Below, piece by piece: positions 16,252 to 25,222 of a DNA stretch of 64,000 nt. Origin of the DNA: Tabrizicola piscis (lineage in GTDB: Bacteria > Pseudomonadota > Alphaproteobacteria > Rhodobacterales > Rhodobacteraceae); the NCBI RefSeq assembly GCF_003940805.1, contig NZ_CP034328.1, positions 2,790,001-2,854,000 on the forward strand. The letters are read 5' to 3'. The first letter of the stretch is position 1, and each line of letters opens with the position of its first letter. The notes under the pieces were generated by a model. It was not told the origin of the DNA, made no database searches, and saw only the letters and a program-made list of their open reading frames with translations. The position numbers were made by a program, and so were the translations under genes.

Positions 16252-18153
16252 TCAGAGTTCGGTCCAATGGACCCCGGCTGGCGGGATCGCTACGCCGCCC
16301 CATTCCGCCGGGACCGGGTTGTAGTTGAACAGGAAGCGATGCGTCGCGGTATCGCGGCGGCGCAGGCCTTCGGGCAGGGGGTCGGTCTCCACCCCTTCGG
16401 CGGCGCAGGCGCGGTGCAGGATGCGGGTCAGGGCCTGATCGTCGGGCCAGCCCGCCAGATAGTGCAGGCGACCGGAGGATACGAGCGCGGGCCAGCCATC
16501 CTCGGCCATCTCGGTCACGGTTGCCGTCGCTTCAAGCTTTTCGCGCCAGTGCAGAAGGTTGCCGCCTTCGGCCAGCGGGACGGGCACATCGGGCGGCAGG
16601 CTTTCGACGCGGATGACCTTTGCGTCGAGGCCCGGCAGGTTGGGTGGCAGAGGGACGGGGATCGCGAAGTTCTCGGTCTTGGAATTGGTGCGGGGGCCAA
16701 GGATCGCCGTGCCCTGATGCGCGGCGAGGGCGGCTTTCAGGGGCTCAGACAGGGTGAAAAGTCCGGGGGCGAGGACCAGCTTGTAGGCGGACAGGTCAGC
16801 CGTATCGGACGGCAGGATGTCCACATTCAGGCCAAGGCGGCGGAGGCCTTTGTAGATGTGGAACACCAGCCAGAAGTAGCTGAAGCTGCGGCCCTGCGGC
16901 TGAATTTCCCACGCCCAGTCCGAGGCATAGTCGAAGATCAGCGCGACATGCGCCTGCGCGGTGCCCACGTCCGGCATCTTGGCCAGTTCACGCGCGACCT
17001 GTTCCGCCTCGCCAAAGGCCTGCGCGGGGGCAGAGTCGGGGCGCAGAAGGCCCGCGTGCATCTGTTCCTGCGCGAAGGGGGCTTGGCGCCAGCGGAAGTA
17101 GCAGACCGCTTCGGCCCCATGGGCAAAGGCCTCCCACGCCCAGAGGCGGGCCATGCCGGGCAGGGGGTCGGGGTTGTAGGGCGCCCAGTTCACCGGGCCG
17201 GGCTGTTGCTCCATGATCCACCAGCGGCCCCTTCCGACGGCGCGGTAGAGGTCGTGGTGGAAGGCCTGAAAGTCCGGGTCACCTTGGCGCACGAAGCGCA
17301 GCTTGTGGTCGGCCGGCGCGGGGATACGGTCGGAGAGGAAGCCGAGCGGGTAGCTGTCCCAGCTTGCGATATCAAGGTCAGCGCCGGTGGCGAAATGGTC
17401 AAACTCCGTCACCGCGCCCATGTAGTTGTGCGCGATCGGGGCGGGGGAGTGTTTGCGGATGATGTCGGTCTGCAGGCGGTTGAAGCTGACCACCTCGTCT
17501 GAGGCGAAGCGGCGGAAGTCCATGACGTGGGACGGGTTCGGTTCGGTTACCGTCAGGTTCGGCAGGCCGATGTCACTCCAATCGCTGTATTCCATCGACC
17601 AGAACACGTTTCCCCAAGCGCGGTTCAGGGCATCCGGCGACTGGTATTTCTGCGCCAGCCAGTTGCGGAAGGCGGATTTGGCGGCGTTGGAATAGCTGAG
17701 CGTGGTGGCGTGGCAGGCATATTCGTTGTCGGTCTGCCAGGCGGCGACATGCGGGTTCTTCCCGTAACGCTCGGCCATTGCAGAAACGATCTTGGCACAC
17801 TCGGCGCGGTAGCCGAGGTGGGAGAAGCAGTAGTGGCGGCGCGACCCGAAGCCACGGGGTTTGCCATCCTTGTCCAAAGCCAGCATGTCGGGGTGGCGGT
17901 CCAGCATCCAGCGCGGCGGGGTGGCGGTGGGGGTGCCGAGGACAACCTTGAGCCCATGATCGCCCAGCGTCTGAATCGCGCGGTCCAGCCAGGCCCAGTC
18001 ATAGGTGCCGGGGGTGGGTTCCATCCGGCTCCACGCGAATTCGCCGATGCGGACCCAGGTCAGGCCAAGGGCGGCCATGCGGGCGGCATCCTCGGCCCAT
18101 TGGGTTTCGGGCCAGTGTTCGGGGTAGTAGCAGACGCCTAGTGTGCGTTTCAA
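16252..18153 (-). CDS. GH42 beta-galactosidase
   Basis: Cleaves terminal beta-galactosides in the cytosol. Acid/base Glu144 in WQTDNEYACH and nucleophile Glu315 in WWIMEQQPGP are present. The A-domain TIM barrel is followed by a trimerisation domain and short C-terminal beta domain; 633 aa is normal for GH42. The start is TTG at 18153 ([14 protein letters not shown]), overlapping the SMP-30 stop by TTGA. The frame is open to 18393 but that sequence is only the complement of the SMP-30 gene. Last gene of the nine-gene operon. Confidence 0.92.
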   Translation of the reverse strand: MKRTLGVCYYPEHWPETQWAEDAARMAALGLTWVRIGEFAWSRMEPTPGTYDWAWLDRAIQTLGDHGLKVVLGTPTATPPRWMLDRHPDMLALDKDGKPRGFGSRRHYCFSHLGYRAECAKIVSAMAERYGKNPHVAAWQTDNEYACHATTLSYSNAAKSAFRNWLAQKYQSPDALNRAWGNVFWSMEYSDWSDIGLPNLTVTEPNPSHVMDFRRFASDEVVSFNRLQTDIIRKHSPAPIAHNYMGAVTEFDHFATGADLDIASWDSYPLGFLSDRIPAPADHKLRFVRQGDPDFQAFHHDLYRAVGRGRWWIMEQQPGPVNWAPYNPDPLPGMARLWAWEAFAHGAEAVCYFRWRQAPFAQEQMHAGLLRPDSAPAQAFGEAEQVARELAKMPDVGTAQAHVALIFDYASDWAWEIQPQGRSFSYFWLVFHIYKGLRRLGLNVDILPSDTADLSAYKLVLAPGLFTLSEPLKAALAAHQGTAILGPRTNSKTENFAIPVPLPPNLPGLDAKVIRVESLPPDVPVPLAEGGNLLHWREKLEATATVTEMAEDGWPALVSSGRLHYLAGWPDDQALTRILHRACAAEGVETDPLPEGLRRRDTATHRFLFNYNPVPAEWGGVAIPPAGVHWTEL

Positions 18154-19016
18154 AGGATCACCTGATGTTCTTTCTGCCCCGTGGCGATGCCCCGGGCCAT
18201 GAAGGTCTTGCCGGCCTGCGGGTTGGCCGCTTTCGCGGCGGCATCCATGCCTTGCAGGGCGCTGGTGCAGTACAGCGTATCGCCCCCGAAGGCCGGGCAT
18301 GAGGTGTGGGGCGCGTCGAAGCTGATCGCGTGGAGGAACTGGCCGTCCGGCGCATAGGCGGCAACGCGGGCAGCGCCCCATTCGGCCAGCCACATGACGC
18401 CGGTCGTGTCGATTACGGCACCGTCGGGATTGAGGCCTTGGGCGGTCAGGTCAAGGTAGACCTGCGGGTCGCCTTTGGGCCAGCCGTGGCTGTCCAGCGC
18501 CACACGCATGACGCGGCTGGTTTCGGTGTCCGAGAAGCAGGCGCTTTTGCCATCGGGGGCAAAGGAGATGCTGTTGGAAATGGCGATGGGCGCGAAGAGC
18601 TTGCGCAGCTCCCCCCGGTAGAAGCGGTAGATCGCGCCTTTGGCGGGCAGGCCGCCGCCATGGGCCTTGCCCAGCGTGCCGATCCAGAAGCCGCCCTGCG
18701 GATCGGCGCGGCCGTCGTTGGAGCGGTTGTCGGGAAGGTCCGCCTCTAGTGCTGCGATCAGGGTCTTGGTGCCGGTTTCCAGATTGAAGCGGTAGAGGCC
18801 GGATTCCGAGCCGATCAGCAGTTCGTCCTGGCTGACCCAGCCGGCCGCCGACACCATCTCGTCCATCGGCCATTCCTGCGGGCCTGCGTTGGTGCGGGAC
18901 AGCATGCGTTTGCCGGTGATGTCGAACCAGATCAGCTGCTGGCGCAGGGGGTGCCAGAGCGGGCCTTCGCCAAGCTGGCAGGGGCGGTCGTCAAAGACGG
19001 TGGCGGCGTGGGTCAT
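18150..19016 (-). CDS. SMP-30/gluconolactonase family lactonase (probable galactonolactonase)
   Basis: Six-bladed propeller lactonase that opens sugar lactones. The metal-binding Glu lies in [10 protein letters not shown] near residue 18; further ligand regions are [12 protein letters not shown] and [12 protein letters not shown]. 288 aa. Its ATG overlaps the aldolase stop (ATGA). Sitting between a sugar dehydrogenase and the Dgo enzymes, its substrate is most likely D-galactono-lactone. That assignment is from context; the family also acts on glucono- and arabinono-lactones. Confidence 0.88.
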   Translation of the reverse strand: MTHAATVFDDRPCQLGEGPLWHPLRQQLIWFDITGKRMLSRTNAGPQEWPMDEMVSAAGWVSQDELLIGSESGLYRFNLETGTKTLIAALEADLPDNRSNDGRADPQGGFWIGTLGKAHGGGLPAKGAIYRFYRGELRKLFAPIAISNSISFAPDGKSACFSDTETSRVMRVALDSHGWPKGDPQVYLDLTAQGLNPDGAVIDTTGVMWLAEWGAARVAAYAPDGQFLHAISFDAPHTSCPAFGGDTLYCTSALQGMDAAAKAANPQAGKTFMARGIATGQKEHQVIL

Positions 19017-19621
19017 CGGAACGCCTCATCATGGGCGGCGATAATGGCGGCGGCGCGGGTGGTGATCTCCTCCGGCGTGGTGCCGGGGGTGTAAAGGGCA
19101 GTGCCGATGCCGAAGCCGGACGCCCCGGCGTTCACCCATTGGGCGAAGTTTGCGGGGCCTGCGCCGCCTACGGCGTAGACCGGGGTGGTTTTTGGCAGGA
19201 CGGCGCGGATTGCCTTGAGCCCGTCAGGGCCGATAAGCGACGCGGGGAAGATCTTCAGGCCCGTTGCCCCGGCCTGAATGGCGGCGAAACATTCGGTGGG
19301 GGTCATCACGCCGGGCCAGCTGGCCATGCCGCGGGCGCGGGTGGCCTTGATGACCGCGGGGTCGCAGTTGGGCGACACGATCAGGGTGCCGCCTGCTTCC
19401 TGCACTTGCGCGACGTCTTCGACGGTCAGGACGGTGCCGGCGCCAACCTCAGCCTCGGGACCAAGGGCTTTGGCCATGGCGGCGATCGACCGGAACGGAT
19501 CGGGGGAGTTCAGCGGAACCTCGATCCGGGTGATCCCGGCGGCGACGAGGGCCCGGGCCACGGGCACCGCGTCATCGGGGGTGATGCCGCGCAGGATGGC
19601 GATGAGGTTGCGGTGCGTCAT
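19013..19621 (-). CDS. dgoA: 2-dehydro-3-deoxy-6-phosphogalactonate aldolase
   Basis: Splits KDPGal into pyruvate and glyceraldehyde-3-phosphate. KDPG/KDPGal-aldolase fold with Glu in [12 protein letters not shown] (near residue 37) and Schiff-base Lys in [11 protein letters not shown]. The N-terminal LIAILRGI and EVPLNSP pattern is DgoA-like rather than Eda-like. 202 aa. ATGA overlap with dgoK upstream and with the SMP-30 gene downstream. Confidence 0.92.
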   Translation of the reverse strand: MTHRNLIAILRGITPDDAVPVARALVAAGITRIEVPLNSPDPFRSIAAMAKALGPEAEVGAGTVLTVEDVAQVQEAGGTLIVSPNCDPAVIKATRARGMASWPGVMTPTECFAAIQAGATGLKIFPASLIGPDGLKAIRAVLPKTTPVYAVGGAGPANFAQWVNAGASGFGIGTALYTPGTTPEEITTRAAAIIAAHDEAFR

Positions 19622-20532
19622 CTGGCGGCCTCGGTCTGAAGGGCAAGGCTGGACAGCCCGGCAAGGGTGCAGTCGGTGACGGACAGGCTGTGGGCGTCCA
19701 CCCCTTGGGATTTCAACGCGCGGGCGTAGGCGTTTGACAGCCGGGATGCGCCGACAAGGGTGACACGCTGGCCCAGCCAGTAGGGGCGGGCAGCGGCAAG
19801 TTCGGTGCCGATCAGCAGACCCGACAGGCGGGCGCGGGCGGCGGCGGGGGTCAGGCCCGCGATCAGGCCTTCGGCGCGGAGCGAGAACAGCCGCGCGCCA
19901 AGGCGTTCGGGGCGGGAGAGGGCATCTGACACGGCGGCGTCGAAGGCGGTGTCGTCCCAGCCATCGCCCTGCATCCCGTGGCGCAGGACCGACTGTTCGG
20001 ACAGAAGGGCAAACATCTCACCCGTCATGAAGGTCTGGAAGCTGACAACCTCACCCGCTGAAATCTGCGCCCATTTGGAGTGGGTGCCCGGCAGGCAAAG
20101 GATGCCGTCATAGCCCGGCATCAGGGACAGCGCCCCGGCAATCTGGGTTTCCTCGCCGCGCATCACGTCTGCCGGGGTGGTCTGCTTCAGGCCCGGGGCG
20201 ATGTGGACGGTCAGGCGCGGGTCTGTGGTGGGGGCGGTGACCTGTGCGGCGGGGGCAAGGGGCGTGCAGGGGACAGTGCGATAGGGCGCCTCGACCCACC
20301 CCTGGCGGCTGCCGACCATGCCGCAGGCAAAGATCGGGACGGGACCGCGGTCCAGCCATGGGTCGATCAGGCGGAGGAGGGCGGGTTCGAACCCGTCGCG
20401 CGTCAGTTTGCCCATGCCGTCGTCGGATTGGACCTCAGCCAGCACACGGCTGCCGTCCATCGCCCAGGCGCGGAGGTTGGAGGTGCCCCAGTCCACCGCG
20501 ATCCATGTGGGGGTGATCTGCGCTGCAGTCAT
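19618..20532 (-). CDS. dgoK: 2-dehydro-3-deoxygalactonokinase
   Basis: Phosphorylates 2-keto-3-deoxygalactonate at O6 using ATP. The opening [16 protein letters not shown] is the ASKHA phosphate-1 loop; [10 protein letters not shown] carries the family catalytic region. 304 aa. Overlaps the SDR stop (ATGA) upstream. Upstream substrate must come from galactonate dehydratase, which is not encoded in this window. Confidence 0.92.
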   Translation of the reverse strand: MTAAQITPTWIAVDWGTSNLRAWAMDGSRVLAEVQSDDGMGKLTRDGFEPALLRLIDPWLDRGPVPIFACGMVGSRQGWVEAPYRTVPCTPLAPAAQVTAPTTDPRLTVHIAPGLKQTTPADVMRGEETQIAGALSLMPGYDGILCLPGTHSKWAQISAGEVVSFQTFMTGEMFALLSEQSVLRHGMQGDGWDDTAFDAAVSDALSRPERLGARLFSLRAEGLIAGLTPAAARARLSGLLIGTELAAARPYWLGQRVTLVGASRLSNAYARALKSQGVDAHSLSVTDCTLAGLSSLALQTEAAR

Positions 20533-21293
20533 GCTGCGATGAACCCCCCGTCAAGGACCAGCGTCTGCGACGTCATCATGCGTGAGGCGTTGGAGGCGAG
20601 GTAGAGAACCGCGCCGGAGATGTCGGCGGGTTCGATCGGGTCGGGCAGGCATTGCTTTGCCAAGTGGTTGGCAAGGCTTTCGGGGGTGACCCAAAGTTCC
20701 TTCTGGCGGTCGGTCAGCACCCAGCCGGGGGCGATGGCGTTGACGCGGATGCGGTCTGGGCCAAACTCACGCGCCAAGGTGCGGGTCAGGCCGACGATGC
20801 CCGCGTTGGCGGTGATGTAGGCGGCGTAGCCCACATCGGCCATCATGAAGCTGATTGAGGAGAAGTTGATAATGCTGCCGCCACCTGCGGCCTGCATGCC
20901 GGGGATGACGGACTGACAGGCGAAGAAATAGGACCGCAGGTTCACGGACATCGACCAGTCCCAGAAGGCCTGATCGGTTTCCAGCGTCTTGTGGCGTTGG
21001 TCGTTGGCGGCGTTGTTGACCAGAACGGTGATCGGGCCGTGGACCTTGGCCGCCGTCGAAAGCGTCAGTTGCAACTGGTCGGTGACCGAGATGTCGCAGG
21101 GCAGGAACAGTGGGCGGTTGCCGGTGGCCTGTTCCATCGCGTCACAGAAGGGCGTGGCGTCCGAGCGTTGGCAGAAGGCCACCTTGGCGCCTTGGCGCAG
21201 GAAGGATTCCGTCAGCGCGGCACCGATGCCGGAGCCGCCGCCGGTGATGAAAACCGACTGGCCGTGCAGGTCGGGGAAGGTGGGGTCGGTCAT
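20529..21293 (-). CDS. SDR-family sugar dehydrogenase (probable galactose dehydrogenase) with Asn in place of catalytic Lys
   Basis: Classical SDR, 254 aa from ATG 21293. NAD(P) loop is TGGGSGIG, structural NNAA and C-terminal [10 protein letters not shown] are present. The catalytic tetrad reads Asn118, Ser146, Tyr159 and, four residues on, Asn163 (YITANAG) where nearly all active SDRs have Lys. Context (alpha- and beta-galactosidases upstream/downstream, lactonase, DgoK, DgoA) argues for oxidation of galactose to galactonolactone. The Lys loss may lower activity, move the proton relay to another residue, or be a point mutation (AAG/AAA to AAC). ATGA overlaps both neighbours. Confidence 0.85.
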   Translation of the reverse strand: MTDPTFPDLHGQSVFITGGGSGIGAALTESFLRQGAKVAFCQRSDATPFCDAMEQATGNRPLFLPCDISVTDQLQLTLSTAAKVHGPITVLVNNAANDQRHKTLETDQAFWDWSMSVNLRSYFFACQSVIPGMQAAGGGSIINFSSISFMMADVGYAAYITANAGIVGLTRTLAREFGPDRIRVNAIAPGWVLTDRQKELWVTPESLANHLAKQCLPDPIEPADISGAVLYLASNASRMMTSQTLVLDGGFIAA

Positions 21294-23353
21294 AGTCGGG
21301 TTCCTTCGACGACCCACATCGTGGCGGGCCATGCCACGGGGAGCAAGAGGCCGCGTGTCATCAAGGCTTGGCCGGTCAGCGTCAAGGGGGTGGTTTTGAG
21401 CGCCGTCGCCCCGCGAGACTGGCGGGGGGCGTCTTCGGGGTTGATCAGGGTGACCGAGTAGCGGGCAGCAGGGTCAAGCCCGGTCAGCCGCAGTGGGCGC
21501 GGCAGGATCTGGCGGCTGGTGGTCGCTTGGCCCGCGAAAGTGACGAAGCGGTGGCCGTCCTTGGCAAGCTGGAGTTCGGCGGTCACGGCGGGATCGTCAC
21601 TGTCCAGCCGGTGGATGGTGCCTTGCAGCGTCCAGTCGCGGTTGTCCTTCCACCAGCGGGTGACTTTCGCCAACGTCAACGCCTCATCCTCGGTCAGTTC
21701 GCGCAGATCCATCTCGAACCCCATATGGCGCTGGGCGGCGACCCAGGCGCGGAAGGCCATGGGCAGGACCCGGCCCGAGGTGTGGCAATGGCGCGGGCCG
21801 ACGTGGGAACCGGTGACGGCGGCGGGAAGGAAGAGGGCCGCGTCATGCTGGATGCGCAGGCGTTCGAGGGCGTCGTTGCTGTCGGAAAGCCAGACACGAT
21901 GGGTATGGGCGAGGATGCCTGCATCGATCCGGCCACCGCCGCTGGCGCAGGATTCGATCTCAACCGTCGGATGGGCTGCGCGGAGGCGGGAGAGCAGGTC
22001 GTAGATGCCGTGGGTCTGGGCCACATCGACCACGGGCAGCAGGCGGTTATGGTCCCATTTGACGTAGTCGATGGGGTATTCGGTCAGGATGGCGGAGACT
22101 TGGTGAAAAAGGTTTTCACGCACCTGTGGCAGGGCGAGGTTCAGGACCATCTGGTTGCGGCCGGTGATCTGGTCCGCTGGGCCCAGCAGCCAGTCCGGGT
22201 GGGCGCGGTAGAGGTCGGAGTTGGGGTTGATCATCTCAGGCTCGAACCACAGGCCGAAGGTCATGCCGAGCGAATGGATATGGGCGATCAGGGGGTGCAG
22301 GCCATCGGGCCATTTGGCGCGGTCGATGGTCCAGTCGCCAAGGGACGTGGTATCATCGTCGCGCTTGCCGAACCAGCCGTCGTCCAGAACGAACCGCTCT
22401 GCGCCCAAGGCGGCGGCGCGGGTGGCGATTTCGGCGAGGGTGTCGAGCTTGTGGTCGAAGTAGACGGCTTCCCAGCAGTTATAGTGCACGGGGCGGGGGC
22501 GGGCGGGGTCGGGCCATTGCACAACGCGGTCGCGCAGGTCTTGCTGCAGGGTGGCAGCGATGCCGTTCAGGCCGGTGGTTGAGCACGCGGCGATGACCTC
22601 GGCCGTTTCGAAATGGGTGCCGGGGGCGGTTTCGGCCCCAAGGGGCGCGCCAAACTGGATCTGGCGGCGGCCGTCGGGCAGTTCCTCGGCCACCATGCGG
22701 TGCCCGCCGGACCAGGCGTAGTGGAGCGCGAGGGCGTGGCCTTGGGTGTTGGTGCAGCCCTGACCGGCGAGGATCAGATAGGGCGGGTGTTCGTGGCCCG
22801 ACCGGCCTGTGCGGGATTCGCGCTGGCGGATGCCGGGGGACCAGGGGGTGCGGATCAGGTGAAACTCGCCGATCCATTTGCCGTGGATGTCGATCATCTC
22901 GCCCTGTTGGGGCGCTGGCAGGACGGGGGCGGCAAGCCAGTGGACGCGGATTGGGGCGTCAGATTGCAGCGTGGTCTTCAGGGTGATGACGCCCGTGGGG
23001 TGGGCGGTCAGGTGATGCGACAGGGTCAGACCATCGGCGCGGCTGATGAGGGTCAGGCGGCCCAGGGACGCCTCGGCACGGTCGAAGGTGAAGGCGGGCG
23101 CAAGGGGCGTGCCGTCGACTTGTGCCAGAAGATGCCCCGGCTGGCCTTGGAAGGCGCGGCCGGGTTCGGGGGAGAGGGACAGGGCGGGCAGCCGGTCCAG
23201 CATTCCGCCGGTGATGTCGTTCGCTTGCGCAAGGGCAAGCTGGGCAAGGTCTTCGTCCATCGGCAGGGACGGACCCCACCAGATCACCTCGGGGATACCG
23301 CCCGAGGTGGCCAGGGCGATGGTCTGGCCGCCCGCATCAATCCGCCAGTGCAT
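21290..23353 (-). CDS. GH36 alpha-galactosidase
   Basis: Removes terminal alpha-galactose (melibiose, raffinose, galactosylglycerols). 687 aa from ATG 23353; upstream open frame is not family-like. Nucleophile Asp is in YVKWDHNR, acid/base Asp in WLSDSNDALERL, and ESCASGGGRIDAG is the typical GH36 substrate-loop motif. No signal peptide, so it works in the cytosol on imported sugars. Its ATG overlaps the permease stop by one base (TAATG). Confidence 0.94.
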   Translation of the reverse strand: MHWRIDAGGQTIALATSGGIPEVIWWGPSLPMDEDLAQLALAQANDITGGMLDRLPALSLSPEPGRAFQGQPGHLLAQVDGTPLAPAFTFDRAEASLGRLTLISRADGLTLSHHLTAHPTGVITLKTTLQSDAPIRVHWLAAPVLPAPQQGEMIDIHGKWIGEFHLIRTPWSPGIRQRESRTGRSGHEHPPYLILAGQGCTNTQGHALALHYAWSGGHRMVAEELPDGRRQIQFGAPLGAETAPGTHFETAEVIAACSTTGLNGIAATLQQDLRDRVVQWPDPARPRPVHYNCWEAVYFDHKLDTLAEIATRAAALGAERFVLDDGWFGKRDDDTTSLGDWTIDRAKWPDGLHPLIAHIHSLGMTFGLWFEPEMINPNSDLYRAHPDWLLGPADQITGRNQMVLNLALPQVRENLFHQVSAILTEYPIDYVKWDHNRLLPVVDVAQTHGIYDLLSRLRAAHPTVEIESCASGGGRIDAGILAHTHRVWLSDSNDALERLRIQHDAALFLPAAVTGSHVGPRHCHTSGRVLPMAFRAWVAAQRHMGFEMDLRELTEDEALTLAKVTRWWKDNRDWTLQGTIHRLDSDDPAVTAELQLAKDGHRFVTFAGQATTSRQILPRPLRLTGLDPAARYSVTLINPEDAPRQSRGATALKTTPLTLTGQALMTRGLLLPVAWPATMWVVEGTRL

Positions 23354-24198
23354 TACTTCACCGCCCCCAGGGTGAGGCCGGCGATGAAGTGCTTTTGCAT
23401 CAGGAAGAACATCGCCACTGGCGGCAGGGCCGCGAGGATCGACCCGGCGCTGACCAGATGCCACTGGGCGATCCACTGGCCATTGAGCGACGACAGGCCT
23501 GCCGTGATCGGCTGGCTGTCGACGCCTTGCGTCAGGACGGTGGCCCAGAAGAAATCATTCCAGATGAAAGTGAAGACCAGCACGCTGAGGGCCGCGATGG
23601 CCGGGCGCATTAGAGGCAGGACGATGTACCAGAAGATGCGCCATTCGGTGACGCCTTCGACGCGGGCGGCCTCGATCAGCTCATAGGGCAGGGCCTTGAT
23701 GAAATTGCGCATGAAGAGGGTGCAGAAGCCGGTCTGGAAGGCGATGTGGAAAAGGGCGAGGCCGTACCAGGTGTCATACATGCCCAGTTGCAGCGTCATG
23801 TCGCGGACAGGGACCATCAGGATCTGGAAGGGCACGAAGTTGCCGGCGACGAACATGAAGAACACCAGGATGTTCGCGCGGAACCCGTAGACCGCCAGCG
23901 CAAAGCCGGTCATCAGCGAAAGGCTGACGGCCCCGATCACCGTGGGGATCGTGACCCAAAGCGAGTTCACCATGTACTGCCCGATGGGCGTTTCTGTGAA
24001 GATGAAGACGTAATTTTCCCACGCGATGCCGGAGGGCATGCCGAAGTAGTTGCCCTGTGCAAGGTCGGACGCCGGGCGAAGCGACGTCAGCGCGACGCCG
24101 AGAAGCGGGAACAGCCAGAGCAGAAGCGCCACCGGAAGGGCGATGGTGTAAAGCCACTGTGCGCCGGTGCCGGATTGCTGGATGGGACGTGGGAACAT
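23353..24198 (-). CDS. Sugar ABC transporter permease 2 (AglG/MalG-like)
   Basis: 281-aa inner-membrane permease with six helices and the EAA loop (YELIEAARVEGVTEWRIFWY) that docks the ATPase. Pairs with the permease encoded 15 bp upstream. Similar to AglG of the alpha-glucoside system, but the surrounding enzymes point to galactosides. Confidence 0.9.
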   Translation of the reverse strand: MFPRPIQQSGTGAQWLYTIALPVALLLWLFPLLGVALTSLRPASDLAQGNYFGMPSGIAWENYVFIFTETPIGQYMVNSLWVTIPTVIGAVSLSLMTGFALAVYGFRANILVFFMFVAGNFVPFQILMVPVRDMTLQLGMYDTWYGLALFHIAFQTGFCTLFMRNFIKALPYELIEAARVEGVTEWRIFWYIVLPLMRPAIAALSVLVFTFIWNDFFWATVLTQGVDSQPITAGLSSLNGQWIAQWHLVSAGSILAALPPVAMFFLMQKHFIAGLTLGAVK

Positions 24199-24213
24199 GG
24201 GGTCGCCCCTTCC

Positions 24214-25158
24214 TTACCGTTGGGTTTCGTCGCGCCACATCTTCCAGATGAAGCCCGAGATGAAGATCATCATGATCGCAAAGAGGACCACTGCGATGGC
24301 CGCGCCGTAGCCCATGCGGAAGCCGTATTCGCCCAGCGCCTTTTCGTACATGTAATAAGACAGCACGCGGCTTGACCCGAACGGCCCACCGTTGGTCATG
24401 ATCGACACAAGGTCGAAGGATCGCAGCGCGCCGATGACGGTGACGATGACCGCGATGAAGGTTGCCGGGCGTAGCTGCGGCAGGACGACATACCATAGCA
24501 TCTTGAGGCCCTTGGCACCGTCCAGACGCGCGGCCTCGATCTGGTCAGGCGCGACGTTGTTCAGCCCGGTGAGGTAAAGGATCATCACATAGGCAATCTG
24601 CGGCCAGAGGCCTGCGGCGATGATGCCGAAGGTAACAAGGTCAGGGTCGGCCAGAACGGCGACGCCCTTGCCGGTGATCGCCTCGGTCAGCAGGTAAAAG
24701 AGGCCGAAGTTCGGCGCGTAGAACCACGCGAAGATCAGGCCGACGACGACCTGACTGATCACGAACGGAAAGAAGAACAGCGACTTGTAAAGCCGGATGC
24801 CGGTCACGGTCTGGTTCAGGAAGATCGCGATGAACAGGCCGATGGGCAGGGCCAGAAGATACAGCGCAAGCCAGTAAAAGTTGTTTACAAGCGAGGTCTC
24901 AAACGCTGGGTCGATCATCAGCTCGGCGTAGTTGCCCATGCCGACGAAGGTGCCTTTGAACTCACCATTCGGGCCGTAAAGCCCATCCCAGTCGTAGAAC
25001 GACAGTGTGACGCTTTGCACGATCGGCCACAGCACATAGAGGCCGAACATGAACAGTCCGGGCGCAAGGAACAACCAGGGCGCGAGGCTGCGTTGATTCC
25101 AGCGGACGGCGGATCGTTGCGCCGCGGATGCTGTGATCGATTCCGTTGCGTTTGCCAT
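24214..25158 (-). CDS. Sugar ABC transporter permease 1 (AglF/MalF-like)
   Basis: 314-aa permease from ATG 25158 (MANATESITAS); the frame continues to 25368 but only as the complement of the binding-protein gene. Six helices with EAA loop PDQIEAARLDGAKGLKMLWY. Separated from the binding-protein gene by 64 bp containing a hairpin, the usual arrangement that lets more binding protein than permease be made. Confidence 0.9.
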   Translation of the reverse strand: MANATESITASAAQRSAVRWNQRSLAPWLFLAPGLFMFGLYVLWPIVQSVTLSFYDWDGLYGPNGEFKGTFVGMGNYAELMIDPAFETSLVNNFYWLALYLLALPIGLFIAIFLNQTVTGIRLYKSLFFFPFVISQVVVGLIFAWFYAPNFGLFYLLTEAITGKGVAVLADPDLVTFGIIAAGLWPQIAYVMILYLTGLNNVAPDQIEAARLDGAKGLKMLWYVVLPQLRPATFIAVIVTVIGALRSFDLVSIMTNGGPFGSSRVLSYYMYEKALGEYGFRMGYGAAIAVVLFAIMMIFISGFIWKMWRDETQR

Positions 25159-25183
25159 CTTGCCCCTCCCCGAAACGAGAAAC

Positions 25184-25209
25184 GGGCGCCCCAAAGCCAT
25201 GGGGCGCCC
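25184..25209 (-). terminator. Intra-operon hairpin between binding protein and permease genes
   Basis: Perfect 9-bp stem GGGCGCCCC/GGGGCGCCC with an 8-nt loop, followed on the minus strand by GTTTCTCGTTTC. Likely a partial terminator or 3' mRNA stabiliser that sets a high ratio of binding protein to permease. Confidence 0.75.
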
Positions 25210-25222
25210 GCATGTCACCAGA

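Noticed and set aside
20383..20394. GGGTTCGAACCC, like a tRNA T-loop
   Set aside because: It lies inside dgoK, with no acceptor stem or anticodon arm around it.
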